The notes beneath the pieces are model-generated. The model saw nothing but the letters and a program-made list of their open reading frames with translations, did no database searches and was not told the DNA's origin. From NCBI RefSeq assembly GCF_004217045.1, contig NZ_SGXM01000001.1, positions 992,001 through 1,056,000 on the forward strand: a DNA stretch of 64,000 nucleotides, in the 5' to 3' direction. This document shows positions 17,829 through 25,033 of the stretch, one piece after another; the stretch's first letter is position 1, and every line of letters begins with the position of its first letter. Source of the stretch: Cupriavidus agavae (GTDB lineage: Bacteria; Pseudomonadota; Gammaproteobacteria; Burkholderiales; Burkholderiaceae). A program made the translations under genes and the position numbers.

Positions 17829-18884
17829 ATGGAACAGACCCGCAGTACCCCGCAAACCGAGTCCACAGGCGGCATCCAGGGAAACGTGAGGCCACGCAGA
17901 ATATCTGTGGCACCCATGATGGACTGGACCGATCGTCGCTGTCGCACGTTTCACCGCAGCCTGAGCCGCCATACGTGGCTTTATACCGAGATGGTGACCA
18001 CGGGCGCGCTGCTGCATGGCGATGTGCCTCGCCATCTCGATTTTGACGCTGCCGAGCATCCGGTGGCGCTGCAACTTGGCGGCAGCGAGCCGGCGGACCT
18101 GGCGCAGGCGGCCAGGCTGGGCGAACAGTGGGGCTACAAGGAAATCAACCTGAACTGCGGGTGTCCGTCAGAGCGGGTGCAGCGCGGGGCGTTTGGCGCC
18201 TGCCTGATGGCGGAGCCTCAGCTGGTGGCTGACTGCGTGAAGGCGATGCGCGATGCGGTAGACGTTCCGGTAACCGTCAAGCACCGGATCGGGATCGACA
18301 AGGTCGAGCATTATGATTTTGTCCGCGATTTTGTGGGGACGGTTGCCGAGGCCGGCTGCGAAACGTTTATCGTTCACGCCCGTAATGCGATTCTCAAGGG
18401 GTTGAGCCCGAAAGAAAATCGCGAGATTCCCCCGCTGCGGTACGAAGTGGCTTATTCCCTGAAGAAGGAATTTCCCAATCTCGAAATTCTGATTAATGGG
18501 GGAATTACTTCGTATGACGAGATCGATACGCATCTTCAATATGTGGATGGCGTGATGCTTGGTCGGCAGGCCTATCACGATCCGTATATTCTCGCGGAAA
18601 TCGATAATTGCTATTACGGCGCCGATACGCCTGCCCCCTTGCGCCAGGACGCCGAGTCGGCGATGCAGTCCTATATCGGAGACCTGGTGGAGCAGGGCGG
18701 CTACATGGGCAGTGTCACGCGCCACATGCTTGGCCTGCATCGAGGCATTCATGGCGGGCGCGGCTGGCGACGGGTGCTTTCCGATGCCCGTCGGATGAAC
18801 GCCGCGAAGACACGGGCGGACGTCGATGCACTGTTCGAGGAAGCGCGCTCCCATCTTCGACCGGATTTGCGCGAGGCCGCGTAG
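17829..18884 (+). CDS. dusA: tRNA-dihydrouridine synthase A
   Basis: FMN-dependent enzyme that reduces U20/U20a in the D-loop of tRNAs. The 351-residue product shows the DusA signature RISVAPMMDWTDRRCR near residues 24-39, the catalytic cysteine in NCGCPSERVQ (Cys112) and the FMN-phosphate segment INGGITSYDEI. The ATG at 17829 gives an N-terminal extension of about 23 residues before the conserved core, so a shorter start is possible although none with a better ribosome-binding site is evident. The 5' end (about 17916-17935) is the conserved stretch that dusA-specific integrases use as an attachment site in many bacteria; the accessory NTPase gene lies directly upstream. Confidence 0.96.
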   Translation: MEQTRSTPQTESTGGIQGNVRPRRISVAPMMDWTDRRCRTFHRSLSRHTWLYTEMVTTGALLHGDVPRHLDFDAAEHPVALQLGGSEPADLAQAARLGEQWGYKEINLNCGCPSERVQRGAFGACLMAEPQLVADCVKAMRDAVDVPVTVKHRIGIDKVEHYDFVRDFVGTVAEAGCETFIVHARNAILKGLSPKENREIPPLRYEVAYSLKKEFPNLEILINGGITSYDEIDTHLQYVDGVMLGRQAYHDPYILAEIDNCYYGADTPAPLRQDAESAMQSYIGDLVEQGGYMGSVTRHMLGLHRGIHGGRGWRRVLSDARRMNAAKTRADVDALFEEARSHLRPDLREAA

Positions 18885-19076
18885 AGGTCATTCGTCAGTG
18901 CAGGTGACGCTGAATAGGGCTGAAGAAAAACTCTAGAACCGAACGTGCGTTCCGTGCCGTTGCCTGCAAATGTATGCTCCTGAGCCGTTTGCGGCAGATG
19001 GAGATACCCGGAACCCGCACCAGTAAAGGGATTCCCCTAATTCGCCCGGGTCCCCCCATGTTCTTACACTGTGCGT

Positions 19077-19139
19077 GCCCTCGAATACAGGGCTTTCTTC
19101 AACTGATTATTCAGCCCGCCGTGTGCGGGCTGTTTTTTT
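19077..19139 (+). ncRNA. candidate small RNA, unit 1
   Basis: A -10-like TACACT (19065-19070) with a weak TTCGCC 18 bp upstream predicts a start near 19077. The transcript would open with a hairpin GCCCT/AGGGC (19077-19081 / 19089-19093), continue through a U-rich linker and end at the terminator stem CAGCCCGC (19112-19119) / GCGGGCTG (19125-19132) plus seven T. The total is about 63 nt. The terminator is certain in form; the promoter is weak. Confidence 0.45.
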
Positions 19140-19217
19140 GGACGTCTCGCCCAGGCAACGAAAAACCGTGGGTTTGCCCGGATGGTGCAGCGGGGTTCGG
19201 CCGTCTACATTGAGAGA

Positions 19218-19274
19218 GCCTTCAGGGCATTGAGATCGCAAAATTTAGAGTCCGCCTCGGCGGGCTCTTTTTTT
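19218..19274 (+). ncRNA. candidate small RNA, unit 2
   Basis: TACATT (19206-19211) could be a -10. The following sequence holds a small GCC/GGC hairpin, a linker rich in A and T, and a terminator with arms at 19248-19255 and 19260-19267 (GAGTCCGC / GCGGGCTC, one G-T pair) followed by seven T. Order, spacing and partial sequence resemble unit 1 (TAC-A-Y-T box, AGGGC element, CCGCC...GCGGGCT terminator), suggesting a tandem duplication. Confidence 0.4.
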
Positions 19275-19316
19275 CTGCGCGATCCGGGGCGCAGTCCGGC
19301 ATTTCTGCTGGCACCC

Positions 19317-19387
19317 AAAAAAAAGCAGGCGATGCTCGTCGGGAGTGATCGCCTGTCGGGAATGTCGAGGGGGGTCAATGTCCCTCG
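19317..19387 (-). ncRNA. candidate small RNA, unit 3 (minus strand)
   Basis: Read on the minus strand, GATACT (19394-19399) is a -10-like box. The transcript would start near 19387 with a hairpin CGAGGG/CCCTCG (arms at 19382-19387 and 19366-19371) and end at the stem CAGGCGAT/ATCGCCTG (19348-19355 / 19326-19333) followed by eight U (A-run at 19317-19324). It converges on units 1 and 2. No minus-strand protein gene would use this terminator. Confidence 0.4.
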
Positions 19388-19602
19388 GGGAAGAGTATCC
19401 AACATCACCAACCGCGCCAGAACCCTGCATTGGTGGGGCAAACACTCCTCTTTTCGGTGGATATGCCGATACTGATTTGTATGGTCATTTCTCGCAAATT
19501 GTTCCAATCTGGAAAGTGCGATTCACCAACGCGAGTACGACCGCTACAAATGTGGCGATGACGGCATGTTAGGATTCGCCCAGCAAGCCCCGAGGATAGT
19601 CA

Positions 19603-19863
19603 ATGGAAGCGGAAGAACCATTCGGAGAGGTCGTGGAAGACTGCCGGGTGATATGGGTAGCCGAGCAACTGCAGGACGGTAAATGGACCGCCCGGTATTG
19701 CTGGCACCCCGGTACGTCGATGGCGGCTGGCCAGGCATTGCATCGTGACGTGATGAACGGCAAGTCGAAGCGGCTGCTCGGCCTGTTCGAGAGCGAGGCG
19801 GATACCATCGCGGCGATCAGGCAGGCAGTTCTGCTCGAATCGAAATGGGTCGGCAACCGCTGA
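19603..19863 (+). CDS. hypothetical protein, 86 residues
   Basis: Small acidic-to-neutral soluble protein without a signal peptide or membrane segment and without a motif I recognise. Coding is supported by a good Shine-Dalgarno (GAGGA, 19592-19596) seven bases before the ATG, by GC-rich third positions, and by plausible protein composition (e.g. VIWVAEQLQDGKWTARY, SKRLLGLFESEADTIAAI). The opposite-strand frame through the same segment is an antisense artefact extending across the tRNA. Function unknown. Confidence 0.65.
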   Translation: MEAEEPFGEVVEDCRVIWVAEQLQDGKWTARYCWHPGTSMAAGQALHRDVMNGKSKRLLGLFESEADTIAAIRQAVLLESKWVGNR

Positions 19864-19965
19864 CCGCTCTACTTTTTTTGTGCGTAATACTAGCCATCCG
19901 ACCAGAATGATTGTATAGTCTTGTTCTTCGCTGATCGCGCAACGGTTGGCGAAACAATCTCTACG

Positions 19966-20041
19966 GTGGCTGTAGCTCAGTTGGTAGAGTCCAGGATTGT
20001 GATTCCTGTTGTCGCGGGTTCGAGTCCCGTCAGCCACCCCA
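19966..20041 (+). tRNA. tRNA-His (GTG anticodon)
   Basis: The cloverleaf is complete. The acceptor stem GTGGCTG pairs with CAGCCAC at 20031-20037. The D-arm contains AGCTCAGTTGGTAGAGT, the anticodon stem is CAGGA/TCCTG with GTG at 19999-20001 in a TTGTGAT loop, and the T-arm has GTTCGAGTC. The discriminator is C and CCA is encoded (20039-20041). The histidine-specific G-1 is encoded at 19965 and can pair with C73. Confidence 0.98.
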
Positions 20042-20054
20042 AAGTATTCAACAG

Positions 20055-20082
20055 AACGGCCGCTCATTCGAGTGGCCGTTTT
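20055..20082 (+). terminator. terminator after tRNA-His
   Basis: Arms AACGGCC (20055-20061) and GGCCGTT (20074-20080) with a further CTC/GAG pairing inside, followed by a short T-run. Confidence 0.75.
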
Positions 20083-20261
20083 GCTTTGCGGCTGGCGTCC
20101 CGGTATTTGCGGATTTGCTGCCACGAACAGCGCCACAATTGTTTGCCTTCTCGCGGTCAAGCGCTGTCCGGGGGTGCCGTTAAGGAAGAGGCTGCGCGGT
20201 GACGTCTTGTGTCACGCGGCAGCGACGAGCCAAGTCCAACAGCCTCTTTCTCCAACATTCC

Positions 20262-20915
20262 ATGAAGCAGTTTCTTTTGTCGGCCGCGGTGGTTGCTGCG
20301 GCCCTGGGTTCGCCTGCGCTGCACGCGCACGAAGTCTATGCGGGTATCGGTACCGAAGGTGTCGGCGCGGGCTTTGCCTATGCGCTCGACGATCATTTCA
20401 ATGCGCGGGCCGAGATCAACGGCTTCGCGTTGAGCCGCAATTTCAGCTCCGGCGACCTGAATTTCGATGCGCGCGCCAAGCTGTTGCACGGCGGCCTGTA
20501 CGCTGACTGGTTCCCGGCGCCGGCGTCGGTGCCGTTCCGGCTGGTGGCGGGTGTTCTCGTGGGCGATGACCGCGTCAACGCGACCGCGTCGAGCGCCAAT
20601 GGCACCTATGACATCAACGGCGTGGTGGTGCCCGCGAATGGCGAAACGGTGACGGCGCGCGTGCGTTTTCCGACAGCGCGTCCGTATCTCGGTATCGGCT
20701 TTGGCCACACGCCGAACGGCAAGGCCGGTTTCTCGATGTACTTCGACCTGGGTGTTGCCTACGGTCGGCCGCGTGTTGATCTGAACGTGCCGGCATCGCT
20801 GGCGGCGCAGGCCGGTCAGGCCAACGTCGACGCCGAACGGCAGGAACTGCAGGATAAGGCCGACAAGCTGCGCTTCTATCCGATCGTCAAGATTGGTGTG
20901 ACGTACCGCTTCTGA
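20262..20915 (+). CDS. putative outer-membrane beta-barrel protein
   Basis: A 217-residue secreted protein. The first 22 residues (MKQFLLSAAVVAAALGSPAL, then HA) form a Sec signal peptide. The mature part alternates polar and hydrophobic residues in short amphipathic strands (e.g. EVYAGIGTEGVGAGFAYAL) and ends in TYRF, the terminal aromatic residue needed for Bam-dependent insertion. A short helical Gln/Glu/Lys-rich stretch occurs before the last strand. The ATG at 20262 starts the signal peptide; the longer in-frame start would bury it. It resembles OmpW-size barrels in architecture but I do not recognise the family. A terminator follows. Confidence 0.75.
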   Translation: MKQFLLSAAVVAAALGSPALHAHEVYAGIGTEGVGAGFAYALDDHFNARAEINGFALSRNFSSGDLNFDARAKLLHGGLYADWFPAPASVPFRLVAGVLVGDDRVNATASSANGTYDINGVVVPANGETVTARVRFPTARPYLGIGFGHTPNGKAGFSMYFDLGVAYGRPRVDLNVPASLAAQAGQANVDAERQELQDKADKLRFYPIVKIGVTYRF

Positions 20916-20938
20916 TCTGCTGGGCTGCGGCCAAAAAA

Positions 20939-20974
20939 AACCGGGCCTTGGCGGGGTCGACAAGGTCCGGTTTT
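20939..20974 (+). terminator. terminator after the outer-membrane protein gene
   Basis: Arms AACCGGGCCTTG (20939-20950) and CAAGGTCCGGTT (20961-20972), one G-T pair, with an A-run before and T-run after. Confidence 0.9.
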
Positions 20975-21127
20975 GCGCAGGGCGCCAATGCGCCAGTGAT
21001 ACCTTGCGCGCCACTGAGTTTAACTACGCTATCAGCAGAGTTAAACGATTCCTTAATTACACGTGGTGGGGTTGCAACGCCACTTTTTACAATCTCCTCA
21101 AGTTTTCGCGGCATGCCTGCCCGGTAG

Positions 21128-21301
21128 TCAATCCGCGAGTTTCGCAGCGGGTTCTCCGAGTTCGAGCATGCGGCAGATCGCGGCCATGTTGCCGACCATC
21201 GTGCGGCGCTGGGCGCCCTGATAGACGCGTACGCCTTTGATCTGACGGAACGGAACCGGCTTGACCGGACGGCGGGAAGCGACGGGATGGGATGGCAGCA
21301 T
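21128..21301 (-). CDS. small basic hypothetical protein, 57 residues
   Basis: Starts at an ATG at 21301 with GAGGTG about 7 nt upstream on the coding strand. The N-terminal half is Arg/Pro/Val-rich (VASRRPVKPVPFRQIKGVRV) and the C-terminal half is helical (RRTMVGNMAAICRMLELG). No membrane segment is present. It lies downstream of lexA on the same strand, 170 bp after its end, so it may be a lexA co-transcript or stand alone. I do not recognise the family. Confidence 0.55.
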   Translation of the reverse strand: MLPSHPVASRRPVKPVPFRQIKGVRVYQGAQRRTMVGNMAAICRMLELGEPAAKLAD

Positions 21302-21470
21302 GGCAACACCTCGAAATTTGCGACAGCAGGAGTCCGCACCCGTCGTCCAGATGTGGACGGGGCGGCATGGGCAAGGCAAAGCGGGTGACCAGGGCAGACG
21401 GCCGTGCTGCCTGGGTCTTGGTTCGCCGTCCCGGTGAGTCAGTGTTCGGGCGCGGCGAACCAGGCGGGTA

Positions 21471-22127
21471 TCAGAAGCCTGACGATCGAATCAGGCCCAC
21501 AGCGATACCTTCCAGAGAGAACTCGTCGCGGCCGGACCGCACCACGATGTTCGAGAAATCGGGATTCTCGGCGATCAGTTCGATCGAATCGCCGCGTTTG
21601 TTCAGGCGCTTGACGGTGACGTCCTCGCCGATCCGGGCCACGACGATCTTGCCGTTGGCCGCTTCGCTGGCCTTCTTCACGGCCAGCAGGTCGCCATCGA
21701 GGATGCCGGCATCGCGCATGCTCAGTCCGCGCACGCGCAGCAGGTAGTCGGGGCGTTCATCGAAGACCGAGGCATCGACCTGATACTGGCGGTCGATATG
21801 TTCGGCGGCGAGGATCGGGCTGCCGGCGGCCACGCGGCCTACCAGCGGCAGGGTCAGTTGCAGCACGCCGGCCAGCGGCAGCGAGAACTGGTCCGGCCGC
21901 TCCGAATCGCTGCGGCCCACCTTGAGGCGGATGCCGCGTGACGCGCCCGGCGTCAGTTCGATCACGCCCTTGCGCGCCAGTGCGCGCAGGTGTTCTTCCG
22001 CCGAGTTGGGCGAGGAGAACCCGAATTCCGCAGCGATCTCGGCGCGCGTCGGCGGAAAGCCGGTGCGCTGGATCGTGTCGCGGATCAGGTCGAAAATCTG
22101 CTGCTGCCGGGGTGTCAGGGTTGCCAT
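21471..22127 (-). CDS. lexA: SOS regulator LexA
   Basis: LexA represses the SOS regulon and cleaves itself when RecA filaments form on damaged DNA. The 218-residue protein has the N-terminal winged helix [15 protein letters not shown] with recognition region [20 protein letters not shown], the autocleavage site Ala101-Gly102 (VAAGSP), the catalytic Ser136 (GLSMRDAG) and Lys173 (VTVKRL), spaced as in E. coli LexA. The ATG at 22127 is the canonical start. Two perfect-core LexA boxes lie just upstream, so the gene is autoregulated. It diverges from the asparaginase gene. Confidence 0.98.
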   Translation of the reverse strand: MATLTPRQQQIFDLIRDTIQRTGFPPTRAEIAAEFGFSSPNSAEEHLRALARKGVIELTPGASRGIRLKVGRSDSERPDQFSLPLAGVLQLTLPLVGRVAAGSPILAAEHIDRQYQVDASVFDERPDYLLRVRGLSMRDAGILDGDLLAVKKASEAANGKIVVARIGEDVTVKRLNKRGDSIELIAENPDFSNIVVRSGRDEFSLEGIAVGLIRSSGF

Positions 22128-22154
22128 GGTTCGCCGGTCTCTCGTGCCGAGGCA

Positions 22155-22190
22155 CTGTATGTTTAAACAGTATGCTGTGATTTTATACAG
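22155..22190 (-). promoter_or_regulatory. two tandem LexA (SOS) boxes in the lexA promoter
   Basis: CTGT-N8-ACAG occurs at 22155-22170 and again at 22175-22190, centres 20 bp apart so both face the same side of the helix. Both cores are AT-rich as required. They lie 28-63 bp upstream of the lexA ATG, fitting autorepression; the divergent asparaginase promoter (TACAAT at 22287-22292) is about 100 bp away and probably outside their reach. Confidence 0.93.
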
Positions 22191-22327
22191 TATCGAGTGA
22201 AGTGCAAGCACAATTTGCGCAGCGTGCACAACCTGGCGGCGGGGCAGCGCAGGGTTGCGGCGGATTCCGCCGTGCGGCCGCAAGGTTACAATCGCCGCGC
22301 AACCGCCACTCATCGTCCGGACCATCC

Positions 22328-23329
22328 ATGACAGCCTCCTTGCACCGTATCGTCGTGCTCGCCACGGGCGGCACCATTGCCGGCTCGGCCCGCAGCGCCG
22401 CCAGCAGCGCCCAGTACCAGGCCGCCACCGTGCCGGTCTCCGACCTGGTGCAGGCCGTGCCGGCGCTGGCCGACGTGGCGCGTATCGAGGCCGAGCAGGT
22501 GGCGCAGGTCGATAGCAAGGACATGTCGTTCGACCTCTGGGCCCGGCTGGCGGCGCGCGTGGCGCACTGGTCGGCGGCGGAGGACGTGGCCGGCATCGTC
22601 ATTACGCATGGCACCGATACGCTTGAAGAAACGGCGATGTTTCTGCACCTGACGCAGGCGGCGCCGGTGCCGGTGGTGCTGACCGCGGCGATGCGCCCGT
22701 CCACGTCGTTGTCGGCCGATGGCCCCCTGAACCTGCTCGATGCGGTACGCGTGGCGGCCAACCCCGCGGCGCGCGGCAAGGGCGTGCTGGTCGTGCTGAA
22801 CCAGCAGATCCATGCGGCGCGCGACGCCGCCAAGCTCCATACTTCGGCCGTCGATGCGTTCGGCTCGCCGATTGCGGGCCCGCTCGGCTTCATCCAGGAC
22901 GCCTGCGTGCGCTTCACCCGCACGCCGGTTGGTCTGGAGTCGCCCCGCCTGCCCGTGCCCGAGACGTGGCCGATGGTGGAGATCGTCGCCAGCTACGCGC
23001 AGCCGGGCACGGTGATGGTCGACGCGCTGACGTCGGCGGGGGCGAAGGGGATCGTGGTGGCGGCGTCCGGCAATGGCTCGATCCACGAGACGCTGGCCGG
23101 CGCGCTGGCCAATGCGGCCGGCGCCGGCGTGGCGGTGGTGCGCAGCTCGCGTACCGGTGCAGGGCATGTGGCGATTCCGGCGCGCCCCGTGCCGGCGGCC
23201 GGCATCTTCGTGTCGGCCGGCGACCTCAATCCCTGCAAGGCCCGCGTGCTGCTGCTGCTGGCACTGGCCGCCGATCCTGCGCAGGGCGTCGATGCCGTGC
23301 GGCTGCAGGCGACCTTCTCGGCATACTAG
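22328..23329 (+). CDS. L-asparaginase (type I/II family)
   Basis: Hydrolyses L-asparagine to aspartate and ammonia. The 333-residue product carries the catalytic motif [10 protein letters not shown] with Thr16, the second motif [11 protein letters not shown] with Thr96-Asp97, and the downstream lysine in the AAKLHTS segment, all in the expected order. There is no signal peptide, so a cytoplasmic enzyme is indicated although the sequence around the active site resembles the high-affinity type II group. A -10-like TACAAT lies at 22287-22292. It is monocistronic between lexA and rpsF. Glutaminase side activity cannot be judged. Confidence 0.93.
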   Translation: MTASLHRIVVLATGGTIAGSARSAASSAQYQAATVPVSDLVQAVPALADVARIEAEQVAQVDSKDMSFDLWARLAARVAHWSAAEDVAGIVITHGTDTLEETAMFLHLTQAAPVPVVLTAAMRPSTSLSADGPLNLLDAVRVAANPAARGKGVLVVLNQQIHAARDAAKLHTSAVDAFGSPIAGPLGFIQDACVRFTRTPVGLESPRLPVPETWPMVEIVASYAQPGTVMVDALTSAGAKGIVVAASGNGSIHETLAGALANAAGAGVAVVRSSRTGAGHVAIPARPVPAAGIFVSAGDLNPCKARVLLLLALAADPAQGVDAVRLQATFSAY

Positions 23330-23442
23330 GCGGCGCGTGGGCCCATGTTGCGGGGGAGGGTGGTTCCGCGCTATACTCGCGGGCTACTCAACCTTGCCGC
23401 ACCGGACTTGACGCCCGGGTGGCTCATCCAAAAGGAGCGTCA

Positions 23443-23817
23443 ATGCGTCACTACGAAATCGTATTTATCGTCCACCCGGACCAAAGCGAACAAGTTCCGG
23501 CGATGATCGAGCGCTACAAGCAGCTCGTGACGTCGCAGAACGGCCAGATCCATCGCGTGGAAGACTGGGGCCGCCGTCAGATGGCCTACATGATCCAGAA
23601 GCTGGCCAAGGCCCACTACGTGTGCCTGAACATCGAATGCGGCAAGGAAACCCTGGCTGAGCTCGAGCACGCGTTCAAGTTCAACGACGCCGTGCTGCGT
23701 CACCTGATCGTCCAGACCAAGAAGGCCGAAACCGCGCCTTCGCCGATGATGAAGGAAGTCCAGCGCGAAGAAGCCCGCAAGGCCGCGCAAACGACCACGG
23801 AAGGCCAGCCCGCCTGA
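23443..23817 (+). CDS. rpsF: 30S ribosomal protein S6
   Basis: Small-subunit protein that forms a heterodimer with S18 on the platform. The 124-residue product begins [19 protein letters not shown] and carries the family core [19 protein letters not shown]; the C-terminal tail is Ala/Glu/Thr-rich. AAAGGAG lies just before the ATG. First gene of the conserved rpsF-priB-rpsR-rplI operon. Confidence 0.98.
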   Translation: MRHYEIVFIVHPDQSEQVPAMIERYKQLVTSQNGQIHRVEDWGRRQMAYMIQKLAKAHYVCLNIECGKETLAELEHAFKFNDAVLRHLIVQTKKAETAPSPMMKEVQREEARKAAQTTTEGQPA

Positions 23818-23837
23818 GTGCGGACTGCAGTGTCTCG

Positions 23838-24137
23838 GTGAACCAGCTTCGGCTGACCGCCACGCTGGCGGAGCGCGACACGCTGCGCTACACGCCGGCC
23901 GGCATCCCGGTCGTCAACTGCATCCTGCAGCATGGCGGCGAGGTGGTGGAGGCGGAGACGCCCCGGCAGGTGGAATTCGCGGTCGTGGCGATGGGCATCG
24001 GTGCCATCGCCCAGCAACTCCAGCGGCTGCCGCTCGAAGCGGTGCTCGACTGCGAAGGATTCCTGGCGCGCAAGCACCGCAACAGCAAGACACTGGTCTT
24101 TCACATCACTCGATGTAAAGCATACGAAAAGGATTGA
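23838..24137 (+). CDS. priB: primosomal replication protein N (PriB)
   Basis: OB-fold single-stranded-DNA-binding protein that works with PriA to reload DnaB at stalled forks. The 99-residue product starts at GTG 23838 and begins MNQLRLTATLAERDTLRYTP, with the strand GIPVVNCILQH typical of PriB/SSB. Between rpsF and rpsR, its usual place in beta-proteobacteria. The tail KTLVFHITRCKAYEKD ends 3 nt before rpsR. Confidence 0.95.
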   Translation: MNQLRLTATLAERDTLRYTPAGIPVVNCILQHGGEVVEAETPRQVEFAVVAMGIGAIAQQLQRLPLEAVLDCEGFLARKHRNSKTLVFHITRCKAYEKD

Positions 24138-24140
24138 ATC

Positions 24141-24419
24141 ATGGCATTCGTCAAACGTGACAACAAGAACAAGAAGCGCTTCCAGCAACAGAACCCGCTG
24201 TTCAAGCGCAAGCGCTTCTGCCGCTTCACCGTGGCCGGCGTCGAACAGATCGACTACAAGGATCTGGACACGCTGAAGGACTTCATCGGCGACAACGGCA
24301 AGATCACGCCGGCCCGCCTGACCGGTACCAAGGCTCACTATCAACGCCAGCTCGACACGGCCATCAAGCGCGCCCGCTTCCTGGCGCTGATGCCGTACAC
24401 CGACCTGCACAAGAACTGA
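24141..24419 (+). CDS. rpsR: 30S ribosomal protein S18
   Basis: A 92-residue basic protein that pairs with S6. The core [20 protein letters not shown] and [20 protein letters not shown] is diagnostic. The N-terminus is Lys/Asn/Gln-rich as usual. It follows priB by 3 nt and precedes rplI by 29 nt. Confidence 0.98.
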
Positions 24420-24448
24420 TAGTCCCGGGACCGCAAGGAGAAATACAG

Positions 24449-24901
24449 ATGCAAGTCATTCTGCTGGAAAAAGTCATCAACCTGGGCAACCTGGGTGAAA
24501 TCGTTCGCGTGAAGGACGGTTACGCACGTAACTTCCTGATCCCGACCAAGCGTGCCCGCCGTGCCACGCAAACGGCCATCGCCGAGTTCGAAGTCAAGCG
24601 CGCCGAGCTGGAAAAGGCCGCCGCCGAGAAGCTGGCAGCCGCTCAGGCCGAAGGCCAGAAGCTGGACGGCCTGACCGTTCAGATCACCCAGAAGTCGGGT
24701 GTGGACGGCCGTCTGTTCGGTTCGGTGACCAACGCCGACATCGCGCAAGCACTGGAAGGCCAGGGCTTCAAGCTGGAAAAGTCGCAGGTCCGCCTGCCGA
24801 ACGGCCCGCTGAAGCTGGTGGGCGACTACACCGTTGGCGTGGCACTGCACACCGACGTGACGGTTGACATCACCGTGTCCGTCCTGGGCGACCACGTTTA
24901 A
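24449..24901 (+). CDS. rplI: 50S ribosomal protein L9
   Basis: A 150-residue two-domain ribosomal protein. The N-terminal rRNA-binding domain reads [19 protein letters not shown] and [16 protein letters not shown]; a long connecting helix rich in Ala/Glu/Lys follows, then the C-terminal domain. AAGGAGA precedes the ATG. It ends the ribosomal operon, with a strong terminator 53 nt later. Confidence 0.98.
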   Translation: MQVILLEKVINLGNLGEIVRVKDGYARNFLIPTKRARRATQTAIAEFEVKRAELEKAAAEKLAAAQAEGQKLDGLTVQITQKSGVDGRLFGSVTNADIAQALEGQGFKLEKSQVRLPNGPLKLVGDYTVGVALHTDVTVDITVSVLGDHV

Positions 24902-24954
24902 GGTCGTTCCTGCAAACGACGCGCCGGCCGAGCCGGTGCGTCCGCTGCACGCAA

Positions 24955-24985
24955 AAGGCAGGAGCCCGCGCTCCTGCCTTTTTTG
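24955..24985 (+). terminator. terminator of the rpsF-priB-rpsR-rplI operon
   Basis: Perfect arms AAGGCAGGAGC (24955-24965) and GCTCCTGCCTT (24970-24980) with a 4-nt loop, then a T-run. Confidence 0.95.
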
Positions 24986-25019
24986 TTTTTGCGGCCGGCA
25001 TCGTCCCGGCTCGCGCCGC

Positions 25020-25025
25020 TATAAT
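25020..25025 (+). promoter_or_regulatory. -10 box TATAAT immediately upstream of dnaB
   Basis: A perfect TATAAT ends 8 nt before the dnaB ATG. Transcription would start at about 25032-25033, one or two bases before the start codon, and no Shine-Dalgarno is present. This predicts a leaderless dnaB mRNA. The -35 position is poor (GGCATC). Confidence 0.5.
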
Positions 25026-25033
25026 TGCCCCCC

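Larger units (their letters stand above)
18885..19602. other. gene-poor region carrying three hairpin-terminator units
   Basis: About 718 bp without a supported protein gene. It contains two plus-strand and one minus-strand rho-independent terminators (separate entries), each preceded by a short 5' hairpin and a -10-like hexamer. Only short overlapping open frames occur and none has both a ribosome-binding site and coding character. The interval is best read as a small-RNA locus. Confidence 0.5.

Noticed and set aside
19600..20160. 186-codon minus-strand frame covering the 86-residue gene and tRNA-His
   Set aside because: It is antisense to a complete tRNA; the DGTRTRDNRNHNPGLYQLSY part is the well-known translation of tRNA complement.
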